Assembly (NCBI GenBank): GCA_949516455.1
Contig: CATILC010000040.1
Coordinates: 1-35,996, forward strand
Reading direction: 5' to 3'
Length of the DNA: 35,996 nt
DNA from: Flavobacteriia bacterium
GTDB taxonomy: Bacteria > Bacteroidota > Bacteroidia > Flavobacteriales > Schleiferiaceae
The notes under the pieces were generated by a model. That model was not told the DNA's origin. It made no database searches and was given only the letters and a program-made list of their open reading frames with translations. Below are positions 8,901 to 16,209 of the stretch, in pieces (the first letter of the stretch is position 1; every line of letters starts with the position of its first letter). Both the position numbers and the translations under genes were made by a program.

Positions 8901-10312
8901 TTGGTCACCGGGAGAACGCGCTGTACTGTGGCCAAACCAAAATTGAGTGAATCAGCGAGCTGCGTCATTCGCTTCAGCTGAGCCAGTGGATGGACATTGC
9001 TCAAGCCCTGAAGGGCGCGCATCCGCTCGCCGCGGAAGTATTGATCCGACTCAAAGACCGAAGCACTCATCCCCTCAGATTGCAGATTGCCCATGCTGAT
9101 GACGTGCTTTTTCATGTTCCACTGGACCACATCCAGATACATAGCCATGTTGTGGTAGGAGTTGGCAAATGCCGTCTGTCCACTGCCCTTATCCGGACGC
9201 AGCAGGGTCAGGGTTTCTCTGGGGACGACGTACTGCACGGTAAGCCTTGGATGCGAGATGGAGTCGTCCTTGATATATATGGCCACCCGGGCATCCTCTG
9301 CGCGGATCACATCCCCCTTGAACTGGAACCGATCCGAACTCACGCGAACGAGCGGAACGCTGTCGTATTTGAAAAAGAGTTTGGAATCCTTAGACTCACT
9401 GGCGCTGCCGAACAATTTGTCCCCCAGCACATGAAATCCCCCCACGTAGTCGACATTGGGTACGATGTCCTTCAGTCTGATCTGGTTGCTGTAGGATTCG
9501 AATCGGGGAAAATCGGCCCGGTTGGCACTGAGCTGTTCCATGAAATGCCCAAGGGTCGGTTCCTGCAGGTAGATCTCACTGAACAGGGTCACACTGTCGG
9601 CTTGGAATCCTTCGTGGGCCAGATCGATAGTGGCCTTATTCAATTCGGCATAGAGCGTGTCTTCCCGAAAACCGGATCGGGTGAAATAAACCGTTCCTCC
9701 CTCTATTTGGAACTGGTTGCGCAAGGGATAAAAGATGCCCGATGTGCCCTCGATCAGTGTACTGTCCGTCCGAAAAAAGCCGATCAGATCAATGTCTGAG
9801 TAAAGGAACAGCGGTTCGGGTTCCATTCTGAATTCTCTGATCCCTCCTTCTGCCTTCCAACCGACATTGCGCATGTCGGAAACCAGACTATCGGTAAGGT
9901 TCAGCATGCAGGAATAGAGGTATTCCGATGTGATGCGTTTGGGGGACGAACCACTGAACTGCTTCAGGTGTACCAGCCAGCTGCTCAGCATCTCCTCTCC
10001 TTCCTGATCGTACAGAGCAAGTGAACTGGCCAGAAGCGAAACCCACGAACGATGATCCTTCACCCGCTTTCGCAACATGTGGTTGCAGCTGCTGATCAGG
10101 TCTTTTTGTTGTGTTTCACTCCATTCCTGAAGGAAGACGTCCCGAAACCGAAGGAATAAAGACTCTGAATCTCCATAGTCTTCGCTAAAACTCAGGAAGT
10201 AGTCGTTCAGGTCCGAAATGAAGCGGTCCGGTTCTTCATGAAACTTCTTCAGTTGTTGCCCGTGCAGTCCAACACTCAAAATGAAAGCAAAGAAGATCAG
10301 AATCTGTTTCAT
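5933..10312 (-). CDS. Giant exported protein of unknown function (1459 aa)
   Basis: I do not recognise this protein. The start chosen is the ATG at 10312, which gives the signal peptide MKQILIFFAFILSVGLHG and overlaps the prmA stop as ATGA; an upstream extension would add 42 residues without a signal sequence. After a helical region (residues about 20-160) most of the protein is dense in short aromatic/hydrophobic strands separated by turns, for example FDFKFDGVIQAGRFTYWGHE. The texture is that of repeated beta strands, as in LptA/OstA-, AsmA- or solenoid-type proteins. Around residues 440-530 a helical island looks like a winged helix (TKIKAERFLLQMMVAGFLDY). The C-terminus is a charged helix (DEKKRRIEEKKGF). 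No lipobox, transmembrane helix or secretion-system tail was seen. A periplasmic or surface location is inferred. It is translationally coupled to prmA and followed by clpS. Confidence 0.9.
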   Translation of the reverse strand: MKQILIFFAFILSVGLHGQQLKKFHEEPDRFISDLNDYFLSFSEDYGDSESLFLRFRDVFLQEWSETQQKDLISSCNHMLRKRVKDHRSWVSLLASSLALYDQEGEEMLSSWLVHLKQFSGSSPKRITSEYLYSCMLNLTDSLVSDMRNVGWKAEGGIREFRMEPEPLFLYSDIDLIGFFRTDSTLIEGTSGIFYPLRNQFQIEGGTVYFTRSGFREDTLYAELNKATIDLAHEGFQADSVTLFSEIYLQEPTLGHFMEQLSANRADFPRFESYSNQIRLKDIVPNVDYVGGFHVLGDKLFGSASESKDSKLFFKYDSVPLVRVSSDRFQFKGDVIRAEDARVAIYIKDDSISHPRLTVQYVVPRETLTLLRPDKGSGQTAFANSYHNMAMYLDVVQWNMKKHVISMGNLQSEGMSASVFESDQYFRGERMRALQGLSNVHPLAQLKRMTQLADSLNFGLATVQRVLPVTKIKAERFLLQMMVAGFLDYDPLSQRATVRPRTFEYLKNFSGKRDYDVIRFQSRTAQGENARLSLLDHKLEIKGIRQIAVSDSQKVAMFPYGRKIEMNEGFDFKFDGVIQAGRFTYWGHEFLFNYDQFRVSMTEIDSMKFKVQSFTPDAMGRRPLRYVRTTLQDFNGELYIDKPNNKSSRRVYHDYPIFTSGKKNYIYYDRRDIYDRVYPRETFFVEVHQFTIDSLDNTTAEGLSFDGTFVSGGIFPEMEQTLKVQRDYSLGFRIATPPEGLSAYDGAGQFTDSLSLDESGLVGMGAIRYLSSLSRGKAITFFPDSATGPTEEFDLKAEEGTAYHPPVRGRGSFLRWLPREDRLEQSSRESPFEMYDDVDMLGTGTLALTPTALEGRGQIDFLNAQMHSKDFVFENRRFDAEHADFRIRPYPEADWAFSSWQARSSVDFDKQAGRFEMLDSSYHFAFDVNQYDAYMDRADWDIAAKTFNVRNHEEGKLSPMISVNKAQDSLHFDAASSKFSLLNSVLEVYGVEQIKVADARIEPDSGRVTIDTAANMRLLDKSVLVANRFTRHFNLYDCSLKIQSRNRYSGNGILEYVDQDETPWPLYFHTLGVNRDLETVGSADVKPEDEFYMSPFFGFQGKVEMLASAKYLTFNGKTNIQSSCANISTTWFPFRSPIDPNNIVIDLPKFGEDKAAERLFNGIFIANDSTSAYSAFLSRASKRADIEIIRSDGQLLYDEDLFSYVIAREDRIDDEDHPGNYLILQNKDCYTEGQGSLSLGEKTGLLKIGTYGRVQHDLKSDRIEIDALMGIEFPFDKGIIEDIADAVIAGDGRGTVDLSRRAFRVAMNELMTADDIYDFDEEVELYGAPDEVPDALRNTFTFSDLKMEWDPATNSFLSVGDIGLGSIFKEPINKKLRGAVQLIRKRRGDELNFYFEDGAGTLYFFGYKRNVLQFYSNDKELMAEFQKLDEKKRRIEEKKGFLNISQASKGKAMRFINEF

Positions 10313-11142
10313 GCTCTTTGGAATTCTTGTGCGACCCATCCGTCCTGTTCTACGGAACGTCCGGCCTGCCATCCATATTTCGCGGCCTGCCTGCGGATAG
10401 GCTCTGCATCGTGGGCATAGAATCCACTGAGGATCCATCGCCCCCTTTCCGCGGTCATTTCATGGTAGATCGGGATGTGTTCAAGAAGAACGTTCCTATT
10501 GATGTTGGCCAGGATCAGATCGAAAGCCTTTTCCGATGCATCCAATGCTTCCGGACCACCGTGGACCACACGGCAGTGGCTGCAGCTGTTCCGAGCCATA
10601 TTCTCCTCCGTACTGGCACAGGCCCAGTCAAAATTGTCGGCAAGCACGACTTCCCGAGCCCCTTTCTTTTCGGCCAGGATGCCCAACACACCCGTTCCGC
10701 ATCCCATGTCCAGGACACGCTCCCCGCTGATCTCCATCTCCTCCATCAATCGGATGACCAAGGAAGTGGTGGCGTGATGGCCCGTGCCGAAGGCCATGGC
10801 TGGACGAACTTCCAATTCGAAGGAAAAGCGTTCAGACGGATCGTGGAAGGGTGCACGGATGCGGCAGTAACCTCCGATCTCCACAGCGGGATAATTCCTT
10901 TCCCACTCTTCGTTCCAATTGCGGTCTTCCAGGGGTTCGGTGCGGATCTCGCCTACTTTCAGACCCGACAGAACAGATCGTATCTGTTCGGAACCGGGAG
11001 CCGTATCCGGATCTTCCCAGTAAGCCAAAAGGGTGGACGACTGCTCCTCGAAATAAGAAAACCCAAGATTTTGGAGAAAGGCAGACGCGATCTCCACATC
11101 ACCGTCCTGAACCAGATCGATCTCAAAGGCGAGCCAGCTCAT
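10309..11142 (-). CDS. prmA: Ribosomal protein L11 methyltransferase PrmA
   Basis: A 277-residue cytoplasmic SAM-dependent enzyme that methylates ribosomal protein L11. The Rossmann SAM site is clear: VLDMGCGTGVLGILAEKKGA, then an acidic VVLADNFDWA, then DLILANINRNVLLEHI with the NIN motif typical of PrmA. MAFGTGHHATT precedes motif I, as in the family. Its ATG overlaps the tpiA stop (ATGA) and its own stop overlaps the start of the giant exported protein, so three proteins are translationally chained. Sure of the family; methylation of L11 in this organism is by homology. Confidence 0.96.
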   Translation of the reverse strand: MSWLAFEIDLVQDGDVEIASAFLQNLGFSYFEEQSSTLLAYWEDPDTAPGSEQIRSVLSGLKVGEIRTEPLEDRNWNEEWERNYPAVEIGGYCRIRAPFHDPSERFSFELEVRPAMAFGTGHHATTSLVIRLMEEMEISGERVLDMGCGTGVLGILAEKKGAREVVLADNFDWACASTEENMARNSCSHCRVVHGGPEALDASEKAFDLILANINRNVLLEHIPIYHEMTAERGRWILSGFYAHDAEPIRRQAAKYGWQAGRSVEQDGWVAQEFQRA

Positions 11143-11918
11143 CCCCCCATGGCGTAGATGATGCGAATGAAATCATCCGCTTTGAGACTGGCCCCACCGA
11201 CAAGGCCGCCGTCAATATCCGCATGTGCGAACAGATCGGCTGCGTTGCCAGGTTTAACGCTTCCACCGTACAAAATACTCGTGGCCTCGGCAGTGGCCGC
11301 ACCAAAGAGTTCCTCAAGCACAGATCGGATGAAGTGGTGCATGGATCCGGCTTGCGCTACAGTGGCTGTTTCTCCAGTGCCAATGGCCCAGACCGGCTCA
11401 TATGCAATGATCACATTTGTCATTTCATCGGCAGAAAAGTCTTTGAATGCCGTCCGGATCTGACCGCCCACCACCTCTTCGTGTGCATCGGACTTTCGCT
11501 CGTCCAATCGCTCTCCACAGCAATAGATGACACTGAGCTCATTTTTGAGTGCGGCCTTCATCTTTTTGGCGATCAGCTCATCGGTCTCTCCGAAGAACTC
11601 CCGGCGTTCCGAGTGGCCGAGGATGACGGCATCGGCATCGATGGATCGGATCATCTGTGCAGAGACCTCACCAGTAAACGCACCCGAAGCTTCTTCATGA
11701 CAGTTTTGAGCCGCCACAGCGATGCCTGGTGTGAACAGAAGCAACTCCGTAATGGGCTGAATGTGCAGAGAAGGAGGCGCTATGATCACGTGCGTATCGC
11801 CCATCTTTTCTTCTTGAAGTCCTTCCAGGAGGGCCTCGGCGAGTTCAATGGACTCTTCGTACACGAGATTCATTTTCCAGTTGCCGGCAACTATTTTTCT
11901 TCTGGGCATGGGTTTCAT
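11139..11918 (-). CDS. tpiA: Triosephosphate isomerase
   Basis: A 259-residue TIM-barrel enzyme interconverting dihydroxyacetone phosphate and glyceraldehyde 3-phosphate in glycolysis and gluconeogenesis. Catalytic elements are all present: Lys15 in AGNWKMN, the electrophilic His in LGHSERR, the base Glu with the mobile loop in AYEPVWAIGTGETAT, and the phosphate-binding YGGSVKPGNA and GLVGGASL. The ATG at 11918 overlaps the stop of the exonuclease gene (ATGA); an ATG three codons later is a possible alternative. Slightly longer than the usual 250 residues, within range. Confidence 0.98.
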   Translation of the reverse strand: MKPMPRRKIVAGNWKMNLVYEESIELAEALLEGLQEEKMGDTHVIIAPPSLHIQPITELLLFTPGIAVAAQNCHEEASGAFTGEVSAQMIRSIDADAVILGHSERREFFGETDELIAKKMKAALKNELSVIYCCGERLDERKSDAHEEVVGGQIRTAFKDFSADEMTNVIIAYEPVWAIGTGETATVAQAGSMHHFIRSVLEELFGAATAEATSILYGGSVKPGNAADLFAHADIDGGLVGGASLKADDFIRIIYAMGG

Positions 11919-13273
11919 ATTGAAGGTTTCATTAAAAGAGATTCAGGCATATTCCACTTGCTTTGGGCGGGATAACGAATGTGGGCTCTCCAGATGAGTC
12001 CGCACACCAAGGGATCGAGCAGTACATGGGTCTCATTCTTGTTCACATGCGCTTCATCCAGCACTTCTTTTTCCAGACGGAAGAACAGGTAGCCACAACG
12101 GCCAGCATTGGCCTGTACCAGGACTTTCTCATTCGCATCCCTGCCCGGCAAACGGATCTGCAGGGAACCTGTTTCCAAGCGCATCGCCTGAAGCAGCTTG
12201 GATTTCTTGTCCGAAGACATCAATTCGGAATGTCGCTCTTTACAGCTTGAGGCACAGTCCCATTTTGCATGGAATGAACGGCATTTCCATTTGGCGTTCT
12301 TTGGTTTTTCGACCGTACAAAGTTTGAATCTGCGCAGCCAGTAACTCAACACCTTTTTTGCATCGGATGCCCGCAGAAAAAAGGCGAGCTGTTCTTCTTC
12401 TGGGGACACTCCGCTTCGCAAACACAACTGATCACACTCCTCATCCCAATACACGGCCGTTCCCCGAGCCTCTGCAGGCAACAGATCTCCACCGGCATGC
12501 AACTTCAGCTGCGCGATCATTTTGGATCCGGTGCGCTCACACTGCAGTTCGGCGACCTCCTGCTGAATGCGTACATCTTCTGCTTCAGGACTCAAGAATA
12601 TCTTCGAGAGTTCACCATTCAACTTTTCCGCAAGTCCGGACCTCAACAGCTGTCGGTCCTTGTCGTAGAGATAGTAGATTCCCGCCTCGTCTTTGATGTC
12701 CCGGATGAGCTTCTGATGACGCTCCGAAGGCTGTTCCTTGGCGTCGCCCAACTTTCCCATGGAACGGATACGGTTCTCCACATCCTTGTCCAATATCCTG
12801 CGAAAGAGATCGACCGTGGCCCGCGCGTCATCGCCTGCCCTGTGATTCCTCGGCAGCCAAATGCCCAATGAAGAGCACAGTGAGGTCAGCTTGTAGCTGT
12901 CTTCACCTGGAAAGAGCTTTCGACTCCAATTGACCGTGTCGATGGTAGACCGTTCGTAGTCGTAGCCCAAGCGTGCAAACTCCTGACGGACCATACGGTA
13001 ATCAAAGGAGACGCCGTGGCCCACCAAAATAGCGCCTTCAGTGATCTCCACTACGCGCTTGGCGATCTCCTGCCAGCGGGGTGCAGAGCGGATCATTTTA
13101 GGTGTGATTCCCGTCATGCGCTGCACAAAAGGCTGAATAGGTCTTTCTGTGTGGACCAGGGAGATCAGCTGATCGACGATCTTCTCCCCGTCAAAGCGAT
13201 ACAAGGCGATCTCGATGATCGCATCCTTGTCGATCGGACCACCTGTGGACTCCACATCGAGTACAACGTACAT
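11915..13273 (-). CDS. DEDDh 3'-5' exonuclease (DnaQ/Pol III epsilon-like) with a degenerate GIY-YIG-like segment
   Basis: The start chosen is the ATG at 13273, so that the exonuclease begins MYVVLDVESTGG, as in the family; a longer frame adds 11 residues. The protein is 452 residues. Residues 1-165 hold a complete DEDDh site: Asp6, Glu8, Asp91 (VGHGVSFDYRM), His144 and Asp149 (NHRAGDDARA). At residues 195-225 EAGIYYLYDKDRQLLRSG resembles the start of a UvrC/Cho GIY-YIG domain, but the YIG half is replaced by LRSG and the following basic segment is lost. The C-terminal 230 residues correspond in position to the remainder of exonuclease/GIY-YIG fusions. It heads the tpiA operon. It probably degrades or trims single-stranded DNA ends; the exact repair role is unknown. 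Confidence 0.88.
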   Translation of the reverse strand: MYVVLDVESTGGPIDKDAIIEIALYRFDGEKIVDQLISLVHTERPIQPFVQRMTGITPKMIRSAPRWQEIAKRVVEITEGAILVGHGVSFDYRMVRQEFARLGYDYERSTIDTVNWSRKLFPGEDSYKLTSLCSSLGIWLPRNHRAGDDARATVDLFRRILDKDVENRIRSMGKLGDAKEQPSERHQKLIRDIKDEAGIYYLYDKDRQLLRSGLAEKLNGELSKIFLSPEAEDVRIQQEVAELQCERTGSKMIAQLKLHAGGDLLPAEARGTAVYWDEECDQLCLRSGVSPEEEQLAFFLRASDAKKVLSYWLRRFKLCTVEKPKNAKWKCRSFHAKWDCASSCKERHSELMSSDKKSKLLQAMRLETGSLQIRLPGRDANEKVLVQANAGRCGYLFFRLEKEVLDEAHVNKNETHVLLDPLVCGLIWRAHIRYPAQSKWNMPESLLMKPSI

Positions 13274-13294
13274 AGAAGCGAAGATAGATGCGGG

Positions 13295-13321
13295 CAGGGC
13301 CGGCACAACAGGGCCGGCACA
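13295..13321. repeat. Tandem 13-bp direct repeat
   Basis: CAGGGCCGGCACA occurs at 13295-13307 and again at 13309-13321, with one base between (14-bp period). Each copy contains the palindrome GCCGGC, so the pair can also fold as a hairpin. It sits in the short gap between yggS and the exonuclease gene. No T-tract follows on either strand. Role unknown. Confidence 0.55.
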
Positions 13322-13345
13322 TCAAGTTTTCCAAAGGTCGGATGT

Positions 13346-14005
13346 TCAATAGTTGCGGGGACCGAAAGCGGCCGTTCCCACACGAACCATCGTACTCCCC
13401 TCTTCCTGTGCGATCTGCAGATCTCCGGACATTCCCATGGAAAGTATGCCCAGATCGAATCCGGCTTTCCGCATGTCTTGAAACATTCTGTTCAAGTCAC
13501 GAAACTCCTTTCGGATCTGATCCTCATCCGGTGTGTTGGTGGCCATCCCCATCAGCCCCTGAATATTGATGTTCGGCCATTCTCCCTGATCGCTTCGCTG
13601 CAGGATCTCCTCGAGAAGTGACTCATCCATGCCCGTTTTGGTCGATTCTTGAGCGATGCTCATTTGAAGGAGCACCCCAATGACGCGATCGTTCTGTCGG
13701 GCGCGTTTATCGACCTCCTTCAGCAATTTCAAGCTGTCCACGCTGTGGATCAGATGGATGAAAGGTGCGATGTATTTCACCTTATTGGTCTGCAAATGAC
13801 CGATCATGTGCCAGCGGACATCCGAAGACATCTGCGGTTGCTTTTCGACGAGTTCCTGCACCTTGTTCTCACCGAAATCGCGCTGGCCGGCCTCATAGGC
13901 AGAAAAGAGTTTTTCGATGGGCTGCCTTTTGCTTACGGCCACGAGCAAGACGCCCGCATCCAATCGGTTCCGCAGGCGTTCGAGATATTCAGCGACTTCA
14001 TTCAT
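13346..14005 (-). CDS. YggS/PROSC-family pyridoxal phosphate homeostasis protein
   Basis: A 219-residue PLP-binding TIM-barrel protein of the YggS/YlmE/PROSC family, which buffers free PLP and keeps amino-acid and keto-acid pools in balance. Family marks are the Schiff-base Lys26 in LLVAVSKRQP, FGENKVQEL, the WHMIGHLQTNKVKYI block, the GLMGMATNTPD stretch and LSMGMSGDLQIA near the C-terminus with phosphate-binding GTAAFGPRNY. The gene overlaps the upstream DUF1015 gene by 8 bases, so the two form a unit. Length is normal. Confidence 0.95.
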   Translation of the reverse strand: MNEVAEYLERLRNRLDAGVLLVAVSKRQPIEKLFSAYEAGQRDFGENKVQELVEKQPQMSSDVRWHMIGHLQTNKVKYIAPFIHLIHSVDSLKLLKEVDKRARQNDRVIGVLLQMSIAQESTKTGMDESLLEEILQRSDQGEWPNINIQGLMGMATNTPDEDQIRKEFRDLNRMFQDMRKAGFDLGILSMGMSGDLQIAQEEGSTMVRVGTAAFGPRNY

Positions 14006-15200
14006 CTTCTAAAGAATAAACCAACAAACCACTCCTGAGTTTGGGTTCAACGTAGGTGCTCTTGGGCGGCATCACCCGGTCGGCATCTGCCACAGACTTG
14101 ATGTCCTCTACGCTCGGTCGGGGCATCCGAAATCCGAAGCTGCCCCCGGAAGCGTCGACATGCTCCTTCATTCCCGCACCCAGATCGGTGTCTGGAAGAA
14201 ATGTCATTCGCGGGTCGGTCCGTTCATCACTGATGGAAAAGACTTCGGCCAGGACATAACGGCTGAACTGTGCAGCGGAAAGTTCTTCCATCTCAGGCTT
14301 TGAACTGCGCTCTTTGAGTTTCATGTCCCACCATTCTCCTTGCGTATACAATTGAAATTCTCCAGCAGACAGCTCCCTTGGACCATTCGAGGGAGCGCAA
14401 TCAAAGTATTCGGACAGGGAGCGAAACACCTCATCTTTTGTTTCCGAACCTCTGCGTACGATCCTTGAGAATGGAGAGAGATGCAGTTCTTGCTCGTCCA
14501 TCAAGAATGCCATGAAGCGCTGGTTGACCTCATTGGGTGAGCGTTCACAAAGCAGAGCACTCGAGGCGATCCGGTGATGCCCATCCGCGATATACAATCG
14601 CTCGACCTGCGCATAGCATTTCTTTATTCCTTCTATTCGTTCTTTGGAGGTGACGGGCCAAAGAAGATGCGTCACCCTATCTGTCGTGGTGAATTCGTAA
14701 TCCGGACGCTCGGTCATGATCTCGTCGAGCATTTGGTTCAGATCGGGAAGAGGCCGATGACTGAGCAAGACAGGCTCTGCATTGAAACCAGTCTCCGACA
14801 GATACGAAGTGAACATTTCCTCTCTTTGTGGCAGAGTGTGTTCGTGCCGCATCACATGCCCCTTGTTGTAATCAGAAACACTGGCGGTGGCCACCACTCC
14901 AGCAAATGCCCTTTGCTCATGTAGCTGCTGGTAGACATAAAAAGCAGGGGTTTCCTCCATGCAGAATATGCCTGCTTCACGAAACTCGTTGAAGCGCGAC
15001 TGGACCTTTTTGTAACGTGCAGATCCAGAAGCACTGGACTTTCCGAATGGGTCGGGATGGATGACCTGAAGAAAGGAAAACGGATTGTAAAGCAACTTGT
15101 CCTTGAGTTTCTCCTCTTCGTAGGTCAAATATGATCGCGTGGCCACCAAGTGGGCCTTGTCACGCGTAGGGCGCAGTGCTCTAAAAGGTTGGACGTCCAT
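13998..15200 (-). CDS. DUF1015 family protein
   Basis: A 400-residue protein of the DUF1015 family, slightly shorter than many members. Family elements visible are the N-terminal PFRALRPTRDKAHLVAT, VIHPDP, and the centre YIADGHHRIASSAL, resembling the ParB/sulfiredoxin-type nucleotide-binding GHHR motif. The N-terminal phrase PYEE normally seen is TYEEE here. Biochemical activity is not established as far as I know; in Bacteroidota it often lies near serine-biosynthesis genes, which are absent here. It is co-transcribed with the YggS-family gene. A plausible -7/-33 promoter lies directly upstream. Confidence 0.9.
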   Translation of the reverse strand: MDVQPFRALRPTRDKAHLVATRSYLTYEEEKLKDKLLYNPFSFLQVIHPDPFGKSSASGSARYKKVQSRFNEFREAGIFCMEETPAFYVYQQLHEQRAFAGVVATASVSDYNKGHVMRHEHTLPQREEMFTSYLSETGFNAEPVLLSHRPLPDLNQMLDEIMTERPDYEFTTTDRVTHLLWPVTSKERIEGIKKCYAQVERLYIADGHHRIASSALLCERSPNEVNQRFMAFLMDEQELHLSPFSRIVRRGSETKDEVFRSLSEYFDCAPSNGPRELSAGEFQLYTQGEWWDMKLKERSSKPEMEELSAAQFSRYVLAEVFSISDERTDPRMTFLPDTDLGAGMKEHVDASGGSFGFRMPRPSVEDIKSVADADRVMPPKSTYVEPKLRSGLLVYSLEDE

Positions 15201-15220
15201 GTTCAGCGGATGGGGGTCGT

Positions 15221-15253
15221 CAAATATAAAAGATGACGCGGCGGTTCACCCAA
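15221..15253 (-). promoter_or_regulatory. Putative Bacteroidota-type promoter for the DUF1015-yggS unit
   Basis: On the minus strand TATATTTG (plus-strand CAAATATA, 15221-15228) matches the TAnnTTTG -7 consensus, and TTG (plus CAA, 15251-15253) lies 22 bases upstream, within the reported 17-23 spacing. The -7 box is 20 bases before the ATG at 15200. Motif is seen; activity is inferred. Confidence 0.5.
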
Positions 15254-15266
15254 CAGAACTTCTGTT
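15252..15266. promoter_or_regulatory. 15-bp perfect dyad overlapping the DUF1015 promoter
   Basis: AACAGAA C TTCTGTT is a perfect 7+1+7 palindrome. It covers the -33 element proposed for the DUF1015 promoter and runs to the M48 protease stop codon. A one-base centre suits protein binding to DNA better than an RNA hairpin. A role as an operator is inference. Confidence 0.35.
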
Positions 15267-16087
15267 CAGGGGGCGGGTGTGTAGTATCCGAGTGCTGAAG
15301 CCATTTGCGCCTCCAGATCGCGAATGCGGCGCTCGTCAGAAGGATGCGTACTTACGAATTCCGGCGGCTTCGCACCACCCTGAGCGGCCATTCTTCGCCA
15401 AAATTCAGGGGCCTCCCGTGGATCGTAGCCAGCAAGCGCCATAAAGATCAAACCCATTTGATCGGCCTCTGACTCGTGCTTGCGACTGAATGGCAAGAGA
15501 ACGCCCAATTGAGCCGCCGCACCAAAGGCTGTGAGATAAATGCTGCGCAATTCATCGGACTCCTCTACTGTGGCTGCTGTAATGACCTGCTGACCCATCT
15601 GAGCCAATACCTGCTGAGACATGCGTTCAGCACCATGACCGGCAATGGCATGGGCCACTTCGTGTCCCATGACGACAGCAATTCCCTTTTCGTCTCTGCA
15701 AATGGGAAGTATGCCCGTGTAGAAGGCCACTTTTCCCCCGGGCATGCACCATGCATTCACCTGATCGCTTTCGATCAGATTGAATTCCCACTCGAAACCT
15801 TCAAGCACTTCTGCATGGCCCGTACTGCTCATGTAGTTTTCAACGGCCGATTGTATGCGCTTACCCACCTTCTTGACCAACTGCACCTTATCGCGGTCCC
15901 CGCTCATATTGGCTTCCTCAAGCACATGCGCATATTGCTGAAAACTCATCGTCCGCACCTGCGATTCAGGCATCAGAGAAAGCTTTCGCCGACCTGTGAT
16001 TGGAACGGTCTTACAGGCTTGAAATATCCAAACGCCCAAGAGCAAGCATGCGATCAGCGGAGTCCATTTATTGAGCAGTGCAGTCAT
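15266..16087 (-). CDS. M48-family zinc metalloprotease, lipoprotein
   Basis: A 273-residue protein from the ATG at 16087; a TTG at 16099 is a weaker alternative. The N-terminus is a signal with lipobox-like WIFQACK, so it is likely anchored on the periplasmic side of a membrane. The zinc site is VVMGHEVAHAIAGHGAERM (HExxH), and the third ligand Glu is in KHESEADQMGLIFM. This layout, including the PITGRR phrase after the lipid Cys and SFQQY, is typical of Bacteroidota/proteobacterial M48 proteases related to BepA and LoiP, which act in outer-membrane protein quality control. It ends STHPSDERRIRDLEAQM, a family hallmark. Diverges from thrS. Confidence 0.94.
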   Translation of the reverse strand: MTALLNKWTPLIACLLLGVWIFQACKTVPITGRRKLSLMPESQVRTMSFQQYAHVLEEANMSGDRDKVQLVKKVGKRIQSAVENYMSSTGHAEVLEGFEWEFNLIESDQVNAWCMPGGKVAFYTGILPICRDEKGIAVVMGHEVAHAIAGHGAERMSQQVLAQMGQQVITAATVEESDELRSIYLTAFGAAAQLGVLLPFSRKHESEADQMGLIFMALAGYDPREAPEFWRRMAAQGGAKPPEFVSTHPSDERRIRDLEAQMASALGYYTPAP

Positions 16088-16113
16088 AAGCGGTAACAAA
16101 ATTGGTCAAAGCA

Positions 16114-16121
16114 CAAATTTA
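16114..16121 (-). promoter_or_regulatory. Putative -7 element for the M48 protease gene
   Basis: Minus-strand TAAATTTG (plus CAAATTTA) matches TAnnTTTG and sits 26 bases before the ATG at 16087. No convincing -33 TTG was found at the usual distance, so this is tentative. Confidence 0.35.
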
Positions 16122-16161
16122 ACCATGACCGCTCCCTTCTCGACGATGAAGAATTTATTAC

Positions 16162-16183
16162 CCCTGTGCCTGCACAGGGTTTT
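16162..16183 (+). terminator. Terminator-like hairpin in the thrS leader
   Basis: CCCTGTG (16162-16168), tetraloop CCTG, CACAGGG (16173-16179), then TTTT. No plus-strand gene lies immediately upstream, so it may terminate stray transcription or attenuate thrS from an upstream promoter. The structure is seen; the function is open. Confidence 0.45.
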
Positions 16184-16190
16184 ACCTTTG
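16183..16190 (+). promoter_or_regulatory. Putative -7 promoter element for thrS
   Basis: TACCTTTG is a perfect match to TAnnTTTG, 19 bases before the thrS ATG. No clear -33 TTG at 17-23 bases upstream; that position is occupied by the hairpin at 16162-16179. Confidence 0.4.
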
Positions 16191-16209
16191 GGGTCCAATT
16201 GATTCACAG

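Noticed and set aside
10851..11975. 374-codon plus-strand frame antisense to prmA and tpiA
   Set aside because: Both minus-strand genes carry complete catalytic motifs; the antisense product has no recognisable feature and spans their junction.
16146..16202. 18-codon frame MKNLLPLCLHRVLPLGSN before thrS as a possible attenuation leader peptide
   Set aside because: It contains no threonine codon, and the likely thrS promoter -7 element lies inside it, so it would not be fully transcribed.
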